This document shows positions 1 through 6,337 of a stretch of DNA of 35,278 nt, piece after piece. The notes below the pieces were generated by a model. That model did no database searches. It saw nothing but the letters and a program-made list of their open reading frames with translations, and was not told where the DNA came from. Origin of the DNA: Psychrobacter sp. FME13 (GTDB lineage Bacteria; Pseudomonadota; Gammaproteobacteria; Pseudomonadales; Moraxellaceae); the NCBI RefSeq assembly GCF_014861395.1, contig NZ_RRYV01000023.1, positions 1 to 35,278 of the forward strand, given 5' to 3'. A program made the translations under genes and the position numbers. Position 1 is the first letter of the stretch. Every line of letters starts with the position of its first letter.

Positions 1-172
1 TACGTTTAATCTCATTAAGATAGAAATCGTCATGCTGACTACGCTGTGAACGCTTTTCAGGACTGAATTCTAGCTCTTTGGCACGATAGTATGTGGATGG
101 AGCAATCGGTAGTACTCTACAGATTGGCTCGACTCCATATTGTGGTTTGTGGTCATCTATAAAATCAACCAT
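1..172 (-). CDS. IS3 transposase OrfB, N-terminal part (runs off the window)
   Basis: Only about 57 codons are present. The start ATG at 172 overlaps the OrfA stop (TAATG). The readable protein begins MVDFIDDHKPQYGVEPICRV, the usual start of IS3 OrfB, where an HTH_21-like region precedes the DDE integrase-fold (rve) domain. It is normally made as an OrfAB fusion by -1 frameshifting, and the frame is open back to the slippery site at 205-211. The catalytic DDE residues lie outside the window, so intactness cannot be judged. Confidence 0.8.
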   Translation of the reverse strand, partial: MVDFIDDHKPQYGVEPICRVLPIAPSTYYRAKELEFSPEKRSQRSQHDDFYLNEIKR

Positions 173-489
173 TACTTGGGTTTGCGGCCCGTCTCCGCCT
201 GGGCGAAAAAAGCAGCAGCTTTCTTTATAATTTCATTGGCTTGCTTTAACTCTCTGTTCTCACGTTCAAGCTCTTTGATACGCTCGGCTTGGCTTTGAGC
301 TTGAATGTTTGCAGGAATGGTTTTATCAATGTGCTTTTTATGCCATGATCGTAGGGTCTCAGGCGTGCAACCTATCTTTGGCGCTATGGCTTTGATGGCT
401 GACCAGGTGGATGGGTAGTCGTCTTTAGCTTCAATTAGCATACGGACGGCGCGCTCTTTCATTTCAGGGGTATAGTTTCGTGTTTTCAT
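172..489 (-). CDS. IS3-family transposase OrfA
   Basis: This 105-residue protein has an N-terminal helix-turn-helix of the transposase_8 type (roughly residues 6-55, with the signature CTPETLRSWHKKH). It is followed by a leucine-zipper-like coiled coil around residues 67-92 used for oligomerisation. It binds the inverted repeats and pairs with OrfB to form the OrfAB transposase. Near its 3' end a T_TTT_TTC heptamer (211-205, minus strand) sits in the correct frame for -1 slippage. Slipping there enters the OrfB frame with no stop codon. The length is typical of the family and the gene looks intact. Confidence 0.9.
   Translation of the reverse strand: MKTRNYTPEMKERAVRMLIEAKDDYPSTWSAIKAIAPKIGCTPETLRSWHKKHIDKTIPANIQAQSQAERIKELERENRELKQANEIIKKAAAFFAQAETGRKPK
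205..211 (-). promoter_or_regulatory. Predicted -1 frameshift heptamer of the IS3 transposase
   Basis: On the minus strand the sequence reads GC T TTT TTC GCC in the OrfA frame, an X_XXY_YYZ heptamer. A -1 slip joins OrfA to OrfB, and the new frame stays open through the OrfB start. This fits the known expression strategy of IS3 elements. No stimulatory structure was evaluated. Confidence 0.65.
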
Positions 490-564
490 TGTCGTATTCT
501 CTCAGAAAGTTGAGTCTCCGACAATCTCGGGGCGGTTCAGTATAAAAAATAACAGGATGTCAAA

Positions 565-2493
565 GTGCCTAATTTAATACATTTCGAATACGCTCAAACA
601 GGCGCTAGCTCAAACGAAAACTCTATGGGTATGCGATCAATGCAAGCACGAGCCTATGCTGCTAGAGGTAGCCAATACCTATTGCTAAAAGCGCCGCCTG
701 CATCAGGTAAATCACGCGCGCTCATGTTCTTGGCACTGGATAAGCTACATAATCAAGGCATTAAAAAAGCCATTGTAGCGGTGCCAGAGCGATCTATTGG
801 CGGGTCGTTTAGCTCTACAGAATTAAGTAAGTATGGTTTCTTTTGTGATTGGGAGATTGATGATAACAACAATCTATGCATTCCTGGTGGTGAAAGCAGT
901 AAGGTCAAAGCGTTTAAGCGTTTTATGGCAAGCGATGACGAGATATTGATTTGTACACACGCTACCTTACGTTTTGCCTTTCAGGAAATAGAAGATAGCG
1001 TGTTTAATGACTGTTTGCTCGCTATTGACGAATTTCATCATGTGTCTGCCGATGGCGATAACGTCTTAGGTGGTGTGTTGCGTAGCATCATGGCAAATAC
1101 CAATGCCCATATCGTCGCTATGACAGGCTCATACTTCCGTGGCGATAGCATCCCTGTGCTGACACCTGAAGATGAAGCTCAGTTTGATAAGGTTTCTTTT
1201 AACTATTATGAGCAGCTCAATGGTTATAACTATCTAAAGTCACTTGGTATTGGCTATCACTTTTATCAGGGTCGCTATACTGATGTCATTCATGAAGTGC
1301 TCAACTCAGAAGAGAATTATGGCAAAAAAACCATTATTCATATACCAAACGTCAACTCGGGTGAATCAACCAAAGAAAAATATGATGAGGTAGATGCTAT
1401 TCTTGAAGTGCTGGGTGAGGCAGGAAAGAGGGACCCTGAAACAGGCGTTATTCCTGTAACAAGGCCTGATGGAACGGTCATTAAGGTCGCAGATTTAGTC
1501 GAAGAAAACGACCGAGATATTATCCAAAATTATTTACGTAATATGAATCACGTAGACGATATGGATATCATTATTGCTTTGGGTATGGCAAAAGAGGGTT
1601 TTGACTGGGAGTGGTGCGAGCACGCACTTACTGTTGGATATAGAAGTTCACTGACTGAAATTATTCAAATTATTGGTCGTTGTACTCGAGATAGCGAAAA
1701 TAAAAGCCACGCCCAATTCACTAACCTTATCGCTCAACCTGACGCTGCAAACGACAACGTGACTATTGCTGTAAATAATATGCTTAAAGCTATCACTGGC
1801 TCTCTATTAATGGAACAAGTGCTTGCCCCTAATTTTAAGTTCAAAACAAAAAAAGATGGTGATTTTGAACCGACGCCACCAGGAACAATGAAAATAGGTG
1901 GTTTTAAAGAACCTAGCACCAAGCGCACTAAAGCTATCATAGAGTCTGATTTGGCTGATCTGAAAGCCGCTATCTTGCAAGATGATAAGGTCATTGCAGC
2001 TTCGGCAGGTAAGATCGATCCTGAAGTAGTGAATAAGATCCTTATACCGAAAATAATTCAGCGTAAATATCCTGATTTGACTGAAGCTGAAGTTGAAGAG
2101 GTAAGGCAGCAAGTGGTAGTCGATTGTGCAATAAGCTCAGCAGAAGTAACCGAGCAAGGCGGTAAGAAGTTTATTCGTATGGCCGACAAGTTTATCAATA
2201 TTGATGAGCTACATATTGACTTGATTGATCAGATCAATCCTTTTCAAAAAGCATTTGAAATACTTTCAAAATCCATCACGACAGATGTGCTTAAGCTCAT
2301 CCAAGAATCTATTGAAACCACTCGTATTCAAATGGACTTTGAAGAGGCTAAATTACTGTGGCCTAAAGTTAAGCAATTTGTGCATGAAAAGGGTCGTGAG
2401 CCTGATTTGAATAGCTCAGATTTCAATGAAAAAAGACTTGCTGAATGTGTCATTTATATTAAGCAACAAAAACGCAAGAGAGTGCCTGCATAA
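565..2493 (+). CDS. SF2 DEAD/DEAH-like helicase, putative defence module subunit A
   Basis: This 642-residue superfamily 2 helicase/translocase predicts ATP-driven movement on or remodelling of nucleic acid. Visible motifs are Walker A APPASGKS at 43-50, motif II DEFH at 155-158, a TGS motif III at 187-189, motif V GMAKEGFDW around 340-348, and motif VI QIIGRCTR at 368-375 with the two arginine-finger positions. Residues after about 400 are a family-specific C-terminal region that I do not recognise. The start is GTG at 565 with AGGA at 554-557; upstream in frame there is a stop at 550-552. Its stop overlaps the next start (TAATG), so the two are translationally coupled. A helicase paired with a nuclease in an accessory site suggests anti-phage or anti-plasmid defence; this is inferred, and I cannot name a described system with confidence. 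Confidence 0.8.
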   Translation: MPNLIHFEYAQTGASSNENSMGMRSMQARAYAARGSQYLLLKAPPASGKSRALMFLALDKLHNQGIKKAIVAVPERSIGGSFSSTELSKYGFFCDWEIDDNNNLCIPGGESSKVKAFKRFMASDDEILICTHATLRFAFQEIEDSVFNDCLLAIDEFHHVSADGDNVLGGVLRSIMANTNAHIVAMTGSYFRGDSIPVLTPEDEAQFDKVSFNYYEQLNGYNYLKSLGIGYHFYQGRYTDVIHEVLNSEENYGKKTIIHIPNVNSGESTKEKYDEVDAILEVLGEAGKRDPETGVIPVTRPDGTVIKVADLVEENDRDIIQNYLRNMNHVDDMDIIIALGMAKEGFDWEWCEHALTVGYRSSLTEIIQIIGRCTRDSENKSHAQFTNLIAQPDAANDNVTIAVNNMLKAITGSLLMEQVLAPNFKFKTKKDGDFEPTPPGTMKIGGFKEPSTKRTKAIIESDLADLKAAILQDDKVIAASAGKIDPEVVNKILIPKIIQRKYPDLTEAEVEEVRQQVVVDCAISSAEVTEQGGKKFIRMADKFINIDELHIDLIDQINPFQKAFEILSKSITTDVLKLIQESIETTRIQMDFEEAKLLWPKVKQFVHEKGREPDLNSSDFNEKRLAECVIYIKQQKRKRVPA

Positions 2494-3737
2494 TGAGAAA
2501 TGAAGAGTGGCAAGTGATAAAGTCTATGGAGTTAGATGATTGGCTAAGCTTCATTGATAGTGATGATGACTTAGGGCTTACGACGATTAAAGCAAAGTCG
2601 CGGGTACCTACAGCAGATGAGCACTTAGTCGCTAAATTCCAAGAGATAAGCGACTTTTACAACACTAATAAGCGTTTACCTGAAAATAATATGGCAAATA
2701 TTAGTGAGCTTATGCTGTTCAAGCGTTTAGAGTCTATTAAGAACAACGATGAGCAGTGCCGTGCTTTAGTGGATTTTGATGAATTTAACCTGTTACCACT
2801 TACGCATGAAGTCACTGCACAAGAACCTGAACTGGTTGAAAGAGAGATCAATTCATTTGAAGATATCTTTGAAGATGATGATTTTGGCTTACTCGGTGAC
2901 TCTGATCAGAGTATTTTTAACATCAAGCATATTAAGGCAGATAAACGTGCTGAGACTGACTTTGTCGCTCGCCGTAAATCATGTAAGGATTTTGATAAAT
3001 ATAAAGACTTGTTTCCTATTGTTCAGCAACAGCTCAACAGTGGTCAACGTAAGATTATTGAGTTTAATGATAAAGGTGAAAACTTAGTAGTTGGTGAGTT
3101 TTATATCTTGAGTGGCGTATTGCTTTATCTAGAGGAAGTAGAGTTTAGTAGTGACGCAAAAACAGTAAACGGTAAACGGTTTAGAAAGGACGGAAGAACA
3201 CGCTGTATATTTGAAAATGGCACAGAATCAAATATGCTTTACCGCTCTCTTGCTAAGGCCCTTTATGCTGACGGTAAAATAGTCTCTCCTGTTGGTGAGT
3301 ATTTTGCTGATATCAAAAATATCAACGAGGATGATGAGTCGGCTGGCTTTATTTATATTTTAAGCAGTCAAAGCCAAGACTCTCGCATCCAAGCCATACC
3401 CAATCTATTTAAAATAGGCTATTCACGCACACCAGTTAAAAAGCGTATTGCAAATGCTGCCAATGAGCCTACTTATTTAATGGCTCCAGTCGAAGTTGTT
3501 GCCAGCTATGAGTGCTATAACATGAATACGCAAAAGTTTGAAAACTTAGTACATACCGTATTTAAAGATGTTTGTATCGATGTTGAAGTTGCAGATTTGC
3601 AAGGTAATATGTGCAAACCTAGAGAATGGTTCAGTGTGCCTTTAGAGCAGATAAACACAGCGATTGATTTGATAGTGAGCGGGCAGATTGTAAATTATAG
3701 GTATAACTCGACTACTAAGAAGATAGAGCTATGCTGA
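2493..3737 (+). CDS. GIY-YIG (T5orf172-like) nuclease, putative defence module subunit B
   Basis: This 414-residue protein has an acidic N-terminal half (to about residue 270) with no family I recognise. Its C-terminal GIY-YIG-fold domain starts near residue 283 with GFIYILSSQ. It continues through LFKIGYSRTPVKKRIANA, which carries the second YIG-like strand and the catalytic arginine region. KFENLVHTVF follows and probably supplies the catalytic glutamate. The T5orf172/MUG113 subgroup of GIY-YIG proteins has this spacing. The gene overlaps the helicase by one base and probably forms a complex with it, cleaving DNA that the helicase engages. A terminator-like hairpin follows at 3861-3895. The nuclease assignment is good; the defence role is an inference from pairing and location. 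Confidence 0.75.
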   Translation: MRNEEWQVIKSMELDDWLSFIDSDDDLGLTTIKAKSRVPTADEHLVAKFQEISDFYNTNKRLPENNMANISELMLFKRLESIKNNDEQCRALVDFDEFNLLPLTHEVTAQEPELVEREINSFEDIFEDDDFGLLGDSDQSIFNIKHIKADKRAETDFVARRKSCKDFDKYKDLFPIVQQQLNSGQRKIIEFNDKGENLVVGEFYILSGVLLYLEEVEFSSDAKTVNGKRFRKDGRTRCIFENGTESNMLYRSLAKALYADGKIVSPVGEYFADIKNINEDDESAGFIYILSSQSQDSRIQAIPNLFKIGYSRTPVKKRIANAANEPTYLMAPVEVVASYECYNMNTQKFENLVHTVFKDVCIDVEVADLQGNMCKPREWFSVPLEQINTAIDLIVSGQIVNYRYNSTTKKIELC

Positions 3738-3787
3738 AGAAACCGTACAACTAACTTGATAAACTAAGCGTATAAATTTGAGTTTAC

Positions 3788-3871
3788 TATACCAAGAAGA
3801 TCAGAACCTACAGTGCAGAATTTAAAGTTAGAGCAAACTATTCTACACAGCATAATGAAGCAGCCATATAA
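3788..3871 (+). pseudogene. Relic of a transposase OrfA N-terminus
   Basis: One frame reads TKKIRTYSAEFKVRA and then degenerates to a stop at 3869-3871. The TYSAEFK pattern is typical of the first residues of IS3-type OrfA proteins. There is no start codon at the expected position, and nothing downstream continues the domain. It is a scar of an earlier insertion, distinct in sequence from the IS at 1-539. The identification rests on about 15 residues only. Confidence 0.4.
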
Positions 3872-3895
3872 GCTATAGTTTGTATGGCTGTTTTA
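3861..3895 (+). terminator. Intrinsic terminator after the helicase/nuclease pair
   Basis: The stem CAGCCATA (3861-3868) pairs with TATGGCTG (3883-3890) around a 14-base loop and is followed by TTTTATTTG. It lies 124 bases after the nuclease stop and would end that operon's transcript. Confidence 0.65.
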
Positions 3896-3961
3896 TTTGT
3901 TAAATTCAGTGAGATGTTTTTCGTAAAATTTACTTGAGAAAATATAGGTAAAAAACTATTT

Positions 3962-4079
3962 CTATCCCACGGCACAGTAAGATCTAAAGTTATAAAAAAC
4001 CTGCCAAATGCACGTAAAGTAAGACTCTCAGGATATTATTGCAAATTATACTATCCCACGATCTATCCCATCGTGGGAT
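3962..4079. repeat. CTATCCCA repeats and a 10-bp inverted repeat outside attL
   Basis: CTATCCCA occurs at 3962, 4051 and 4063. The second copy is part of a perfect inverted repeat, ATCCCACGAT (4053-4062) against ATCGTGGGAT (4070-4079), with a 7-base loop. A 14-base piece, ATAAAAAACCTGCC at 3992-4005, also matches the tRNA-Leu terminator region found in both att sites. This patch may be debris from another element that used the same integration site. There is no gene from 3738 to 4147. Confidence 0.4.
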
Positions 4080-4098
4080 TAGACTCAAATTGCAGACA

Positions 4099-4126
4099 TA
4101 AAAAAACCTGCTCGAAAGCAGGTCTA
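4099..4126 (-). terminator. Intrinsic terminator next to attL (old tRNA-Leu terminator)
   Basis: The stem ACCTGCT (4106-4112) and AGCAGGT (4117-4123) enclose the loop CGAA, with seven A's to the left that become a U-tract on the minus strand. A near-identical copy lies next to attR (34901-34928). Before integration this was presumably the terminator of the tRNA-Leu gene; it is now stranded at the other end of the prophage. Confidence 0.75.
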
Positions 4127-4147
4127 GTATAGGTTTGAGAACTTTTA

Positions 4148-4188
4148 TCACTATCCGAAAATGGTGGGGCTGGAGAGACTCGAACTCT
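4148..4188. other. attL: attL core (left prophage junction)
   Basis: These 41 bases are identical to 34952-34992. The match begins TCACTATCCGAAAATGGTGG and ends in CGAACTCT, and it contains the T-arm side, acceptor stem and CCA of the tRNA-Leu gene. Beyond 4188 the sequence diverges completely from the tRNA. To the left, similarity with the attR side continues imperfectly for about 50 bases, through the terminator hairpin. This is the displaced chromosomal tRNA 3' end and marks the left prophage boundary. Confidence 0.92.
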
Positions 4189-4519
4189 TTTTGATATAGC
4201 TTAATATAAATCAGTTAAGAATAAATATAATTAAATCATATATTTATGATAAACGGTTTTGATTGATTTAAACTGACTTACTGCGAACTGCGTCAAAAAC
4301 TGCGTCAAATTTTACGCTTTGTATTCAGGGTAATATGGTTCGCTGCGATGGCGGGAGTTGAACCCGATTACATCACATTCTATCACACGCTATCAAACTA
4401 GGGCTTATTAAAATCAATGACTTACGATAACACAATGTGATTAGATGTGATAGCGTATGACGATAGGATGTCAAGAATCATGTCACAACTTAAACATCAC
4501 TTCCCAAAACTATAGCAGA
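4189..4519. other. Non-coding attL-proximal region with arm-type repeats and inverted repeats
   Basis: No convincing gene lies here. Two copies of ACTGCGTCAAA sit at 4287-4297 and 4299-4309, and a matching pair lies near attR. A tmRNA-like 3' end fragment is on the minus strand at 4336-4366. Inverted repeats follow: TCACATT (4373-4379) with AATGTGA (4434-4440), and CGCTATCA (4388-4395) with TGATAGCG (4448-4455). The first set is best read as integrase arm sites. The inverted repeats could bind excisionase or host factors, but that is speculative. Confidence 0.5.
4287..4309 (+). repeat. Candidate integrase arm-type sites, left
   Basis: ACTGCGTCAAA occurs twice with a 12-base period. The same motif pair appears at 34844-34864 near attR, at a similar distance from the core (about 100 bases here, about 90 there). 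Repeats flanking both ends of an att core are typical of tyrosine integrase arm sites. Confidence 0.55.
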
Positions 4520-5065
4520 TTAGGCTTTACAGCCAACCCCAACATGCTCAGCAATGACGTCTGCAATCTCACGCGCAATCAGCCATTTCTTAGCCTGGTA
4601 CATGGCAAGCTCTTTTGGATTAGAGATGAAAAACAACTCTAAAATTATACCACCTTCACGTACATAGCCTAGTCGTGAATGTTGGCCGCTATTTTCTGGT
4701 TTAAAGCCGCCAGCAGGACCACGCACGGGAATGCCCATCACATCGCTGACTGCCTCGCATAGTTTTTGGCAGATTGCCTTGTCCTTTGGTTGTGCCAATG
4801 CCTCAACGCCACCAGCGGTTTGCAAGTGAAAAGCATTGCAGTGAAACTCAATAGCGACTTCACCTTGTTTGATAAGCTTAATCGCTTGGCGCAATGTTTG
4901 ATTTTCATTACCACGCCCATCTGTGACAACGTCAATGCCTAAGTCTTTTAAGCAGTACGCGACGATATTGCGCATATCAGTTGTGATTTCTGCCTCGGTG
5001 ATGTTGCCGTTTACTGCGCCTGGGTCAGTATTGCTATGACCGGCGGTGATTACTACTTTAGCCAT
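4520..5065 (-). CDS. Endolysin: N-acetylmuramoyl-L-alanine amidase (Amidase_3)
   Basis: This 181-residue single-domain zinc amidase should cut the bond between N-acetylmuramic acid and the peptide stem at the end of infection. Family features are the opening VVITAGHSNTDPGA with zinc ligand H10, a glutamate around 24-26, EFHCNA with H75, and the catalytic-side glutamate in IILELFF near 143. There is no signal peptide and no separate wall-binding domain, so release should depend on a holin, and a candidate lies just upstream. It is the last gene of the late strand; no spanin (Rz/Rz1) gene is evident nearby. Confidence 0.88.
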   Translation of the reverse strand: MAKVVITAGHSNTDPGAVNGNITEAEITTDMRNIVAYCLKDLGIDVVTDGRGNENQTLRQAIKLIKQGEVAIEFHCNAFHLQTAGGVEALAQPKDKAICQKLCEAVSDVMGIPVRGPAGGFKPENSGQHSRLGYVREGGIILELFFISNPKELAMYQAKKWLIAREIADVIAEHVGVGCKA

Positions 5066-5086
5066 GATATTTACCTTATTTTAGAC

Positions 5087-5116
5087 ATTAAAAAAGCCTC
5101 TAAATAGAGGCTGTAT
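5087..5116 (-). terminator. Intrinsic terminator between holin candidate and endolysin
   Basis: The stem AGCCTC (near 5096) pairs with GAGGCT (near 5108) around a short AT loop. A run of A's on the left gives a U-tract on the minus strand. It sits between two genes that should be co-expressed, so it would attenuate endolysin relative to the holin candidate unless it is read through. Confidence 0.7.
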
Positions 5117-5129
5117 TTAATGCTGATTA

Positions 5130-5522
5130 TTATTTACCAAAGATTGCAAACGCTGCATCTTTAACTTCTTTTATCACCTCAGCAAGCGTCTTGCCCTGCC
5201 ACAATGCTATAGCTTGATAAACAATGCCGATTGCAAGCATCCCGAATACTGCCCACATAAGCATGACAAAACCATGAGTCATAACGCTGTAGTTTTGCAA
5301 TTCGTAATATTCGATAGATGCCGCGCCGCCATACAGACTGATCGTAACAGCGATCGTAAACTTAATGATGACTGAAATATTGACTTGCATCCTACCGTCC
5401 CTGCCAATGTCGCCGCTTAGCATCAGACCAAGAATGGCGCCAATGACAGCTGCAAAAACTTTGGGCAGAAACACCAAAAGCTTTAGTAAGATTATGTCCC
5501 AAAAAGGGGTGTTATTTGGCAT
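5130..5522 (-). CDS. Small membrane protein, candidate holin
   Basis: The 130-residue protein has about three or four hydrophobic segments: residues 10-36 (IILLKLLVFLPKVFAAVIGAILGL region), 50-65, 80-105 and a weaker C-terminal stretch. A charged loop, GDIGRDGR, lies between the first two. It lies directly upstream of the amidase endolysin, where many phages encode the holin that releases it. I do not recognise a named holin family. An accessory membrane protein is the alternative. Confidence 0.55.
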   Translation of the reverse strand: MPNNTPFWDIILLKLLVFLPKVFAAVIGAILGLMLSGDIGRDGRMQVNISVIIKFTIAVTISLYGGAASIEYYELQNYSVMTHGFVMLMWAVFGMLAIGIVYQAIALWQGKTLAEVIKEVKDAAFAIFGK

Positions 5523-5547
5523 TGCCTCTCCTCAAATTTTTGATAAT

Positions 5548-5572
5548 AAAAAACCCCGATTAATGGGTTTGT
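5548..5572 (-). terminator. Intrinsic terminator after the LamG-like fibre gene
   Basis: AAACCC near 5551 pairs with GGGTTT near 5565, with an A-run at 5548-5553 that gives a U-tract on the minus strand. It follows the stop codon of the 5574-6323 gene directly. Confidence 0.7.
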
Positions 5573-5573
5573 T

Positions 5574-6323
5574 TTATTGATACTTACGCATTGAGTATTC
5601 GGCAATCAAATTACGCACAGCAGCGTTTTTGCTCAAATCCTCGTCAAAAACCATTACGTGCCCAATATCACCGACAAACTTTGACGCCTCATTTGCGTCT
5701 GACCAGCGACCGAGGTTGACTGCACCAGCCGCCACTCTGCTTATCGTAAATGGGTCGTTATTGGTGCTAGATAGCTCATTCGCGTACACCTTTGCCTGCC
5801 CTGTCGTAGCGTCATACGCACCAATATAATTAATATTTTTATAGCTTTGTATGTCAGTATCAATACGCCCAAAGCCTGAGATTACGCTGATATGTGTATC
5901 ACCAATATATGCGTTTTCATACGTGTCGGCAGCGCGGCTAAGTAATATCAAAGTTCCTGATTTTTTAGCTCGAAAGAACAGTACGATGGTTCTAATTTTT
6001 GAGCCGCTAAATAAGTTTACGGCTTGCAACCACTGCGAGCCGTTAAAAGCTAACCCACCTGCGCCACCAAATGCAGCAGCATTAAAGGTAGGTGCTGATG
6101 CTGTGACTGCTTGTTTAAAATGCAGTGCGTTTGCGCTTAAATCATTAACTTGCGTGACACTGGCGCCGCTTAACGTCATATTGCTAGTATCAGTTAAATC
6201 ATAAAACCCACGCAACGTAGTAATTTTTAAAAGCTCGTCACGTATCTTGCTTGTGTCGTAGCTAACCAATTTCTGCAAACCTGCACCGCTGAATGATTCG
6301 TTTAATCTGACTATCTGACCCAT
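5574..6323 (-). CDS. Tail fibre/adhesin with concanavalin A (LamG-like) fold
   Basis: In this 249-residue protein, the region from about residue 35 to the end resembles the LamG/concanavalin A-like jelly roll. Supporting patterns are FYDLTDTSNMTLSG, a hydrophobic GGLAFNGSQWLQ strand, alternating beta-strand stretches, and a closing IGHVMVFDEDLS followed by a short helix. Such domains on phage tails bind glycans or surface proteins. It lies downstream of the SGNH fibre gene and is probably displayed at the same tail tip. The fold is inferred from pattern, and the ligand is unknown. Confidence 0.6.
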   Translation of the reverse strand: MGQIVRLNESFSGAGLQKLVSYDTSKIRDELLKITTLRGFYDLTDTSNMTLSGASVTQVNDLSANALHFKQAVTASAPTFNAAAFGGAGGLAFNGSQWLQAVNLFSGSKIRTIVLFFRAKKSGTLILLSRAADTYENAYIGDTHISVISGFGRIDTDIQSYKNINYIGAYDATTGQAKVYANELSSTNNDPFTISRVAAGAVNLGRWSDANEASKFVGDIGHVMVFDEDLSKNAAVRNLIAEYSMRKYQ

Positions 6324-6337
6324 TGCTATCTCCCAAA

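Larger units (their letters stand above)
1..539 (-). mobile_element. IS3-family insertion sequence, partial (left part outside the window)
   Basis: The outer end on the right begins, read on the minus strand, with TGAACCGCCCCGAGATTGTC, which resembles the terminal inverted repeats of IS3-family elements. Inside it lie OrfA and the beginning of OrfB in the usual overlapping arrangement. The other end and any target duplication are outside the window. The element stops 25 bases before the start of the helicase gene, so it has probably replaced that operon's native upstream region. Confidence 0.85.

Noticed and set aside
565..3737. Helicase/nuclease pair as part of the prophage
   Set aside because: It lies outside the attL core (4148) and is separated from the phage genes by a terminator and element scars.
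4161..4188. A second tRNA gene at the left end
   Set aside because: Only the T-arm side, acceptor strand and CCA are present; there is no anticodon arm or 5' half. It is the att duplicate of tRNA-Leu.
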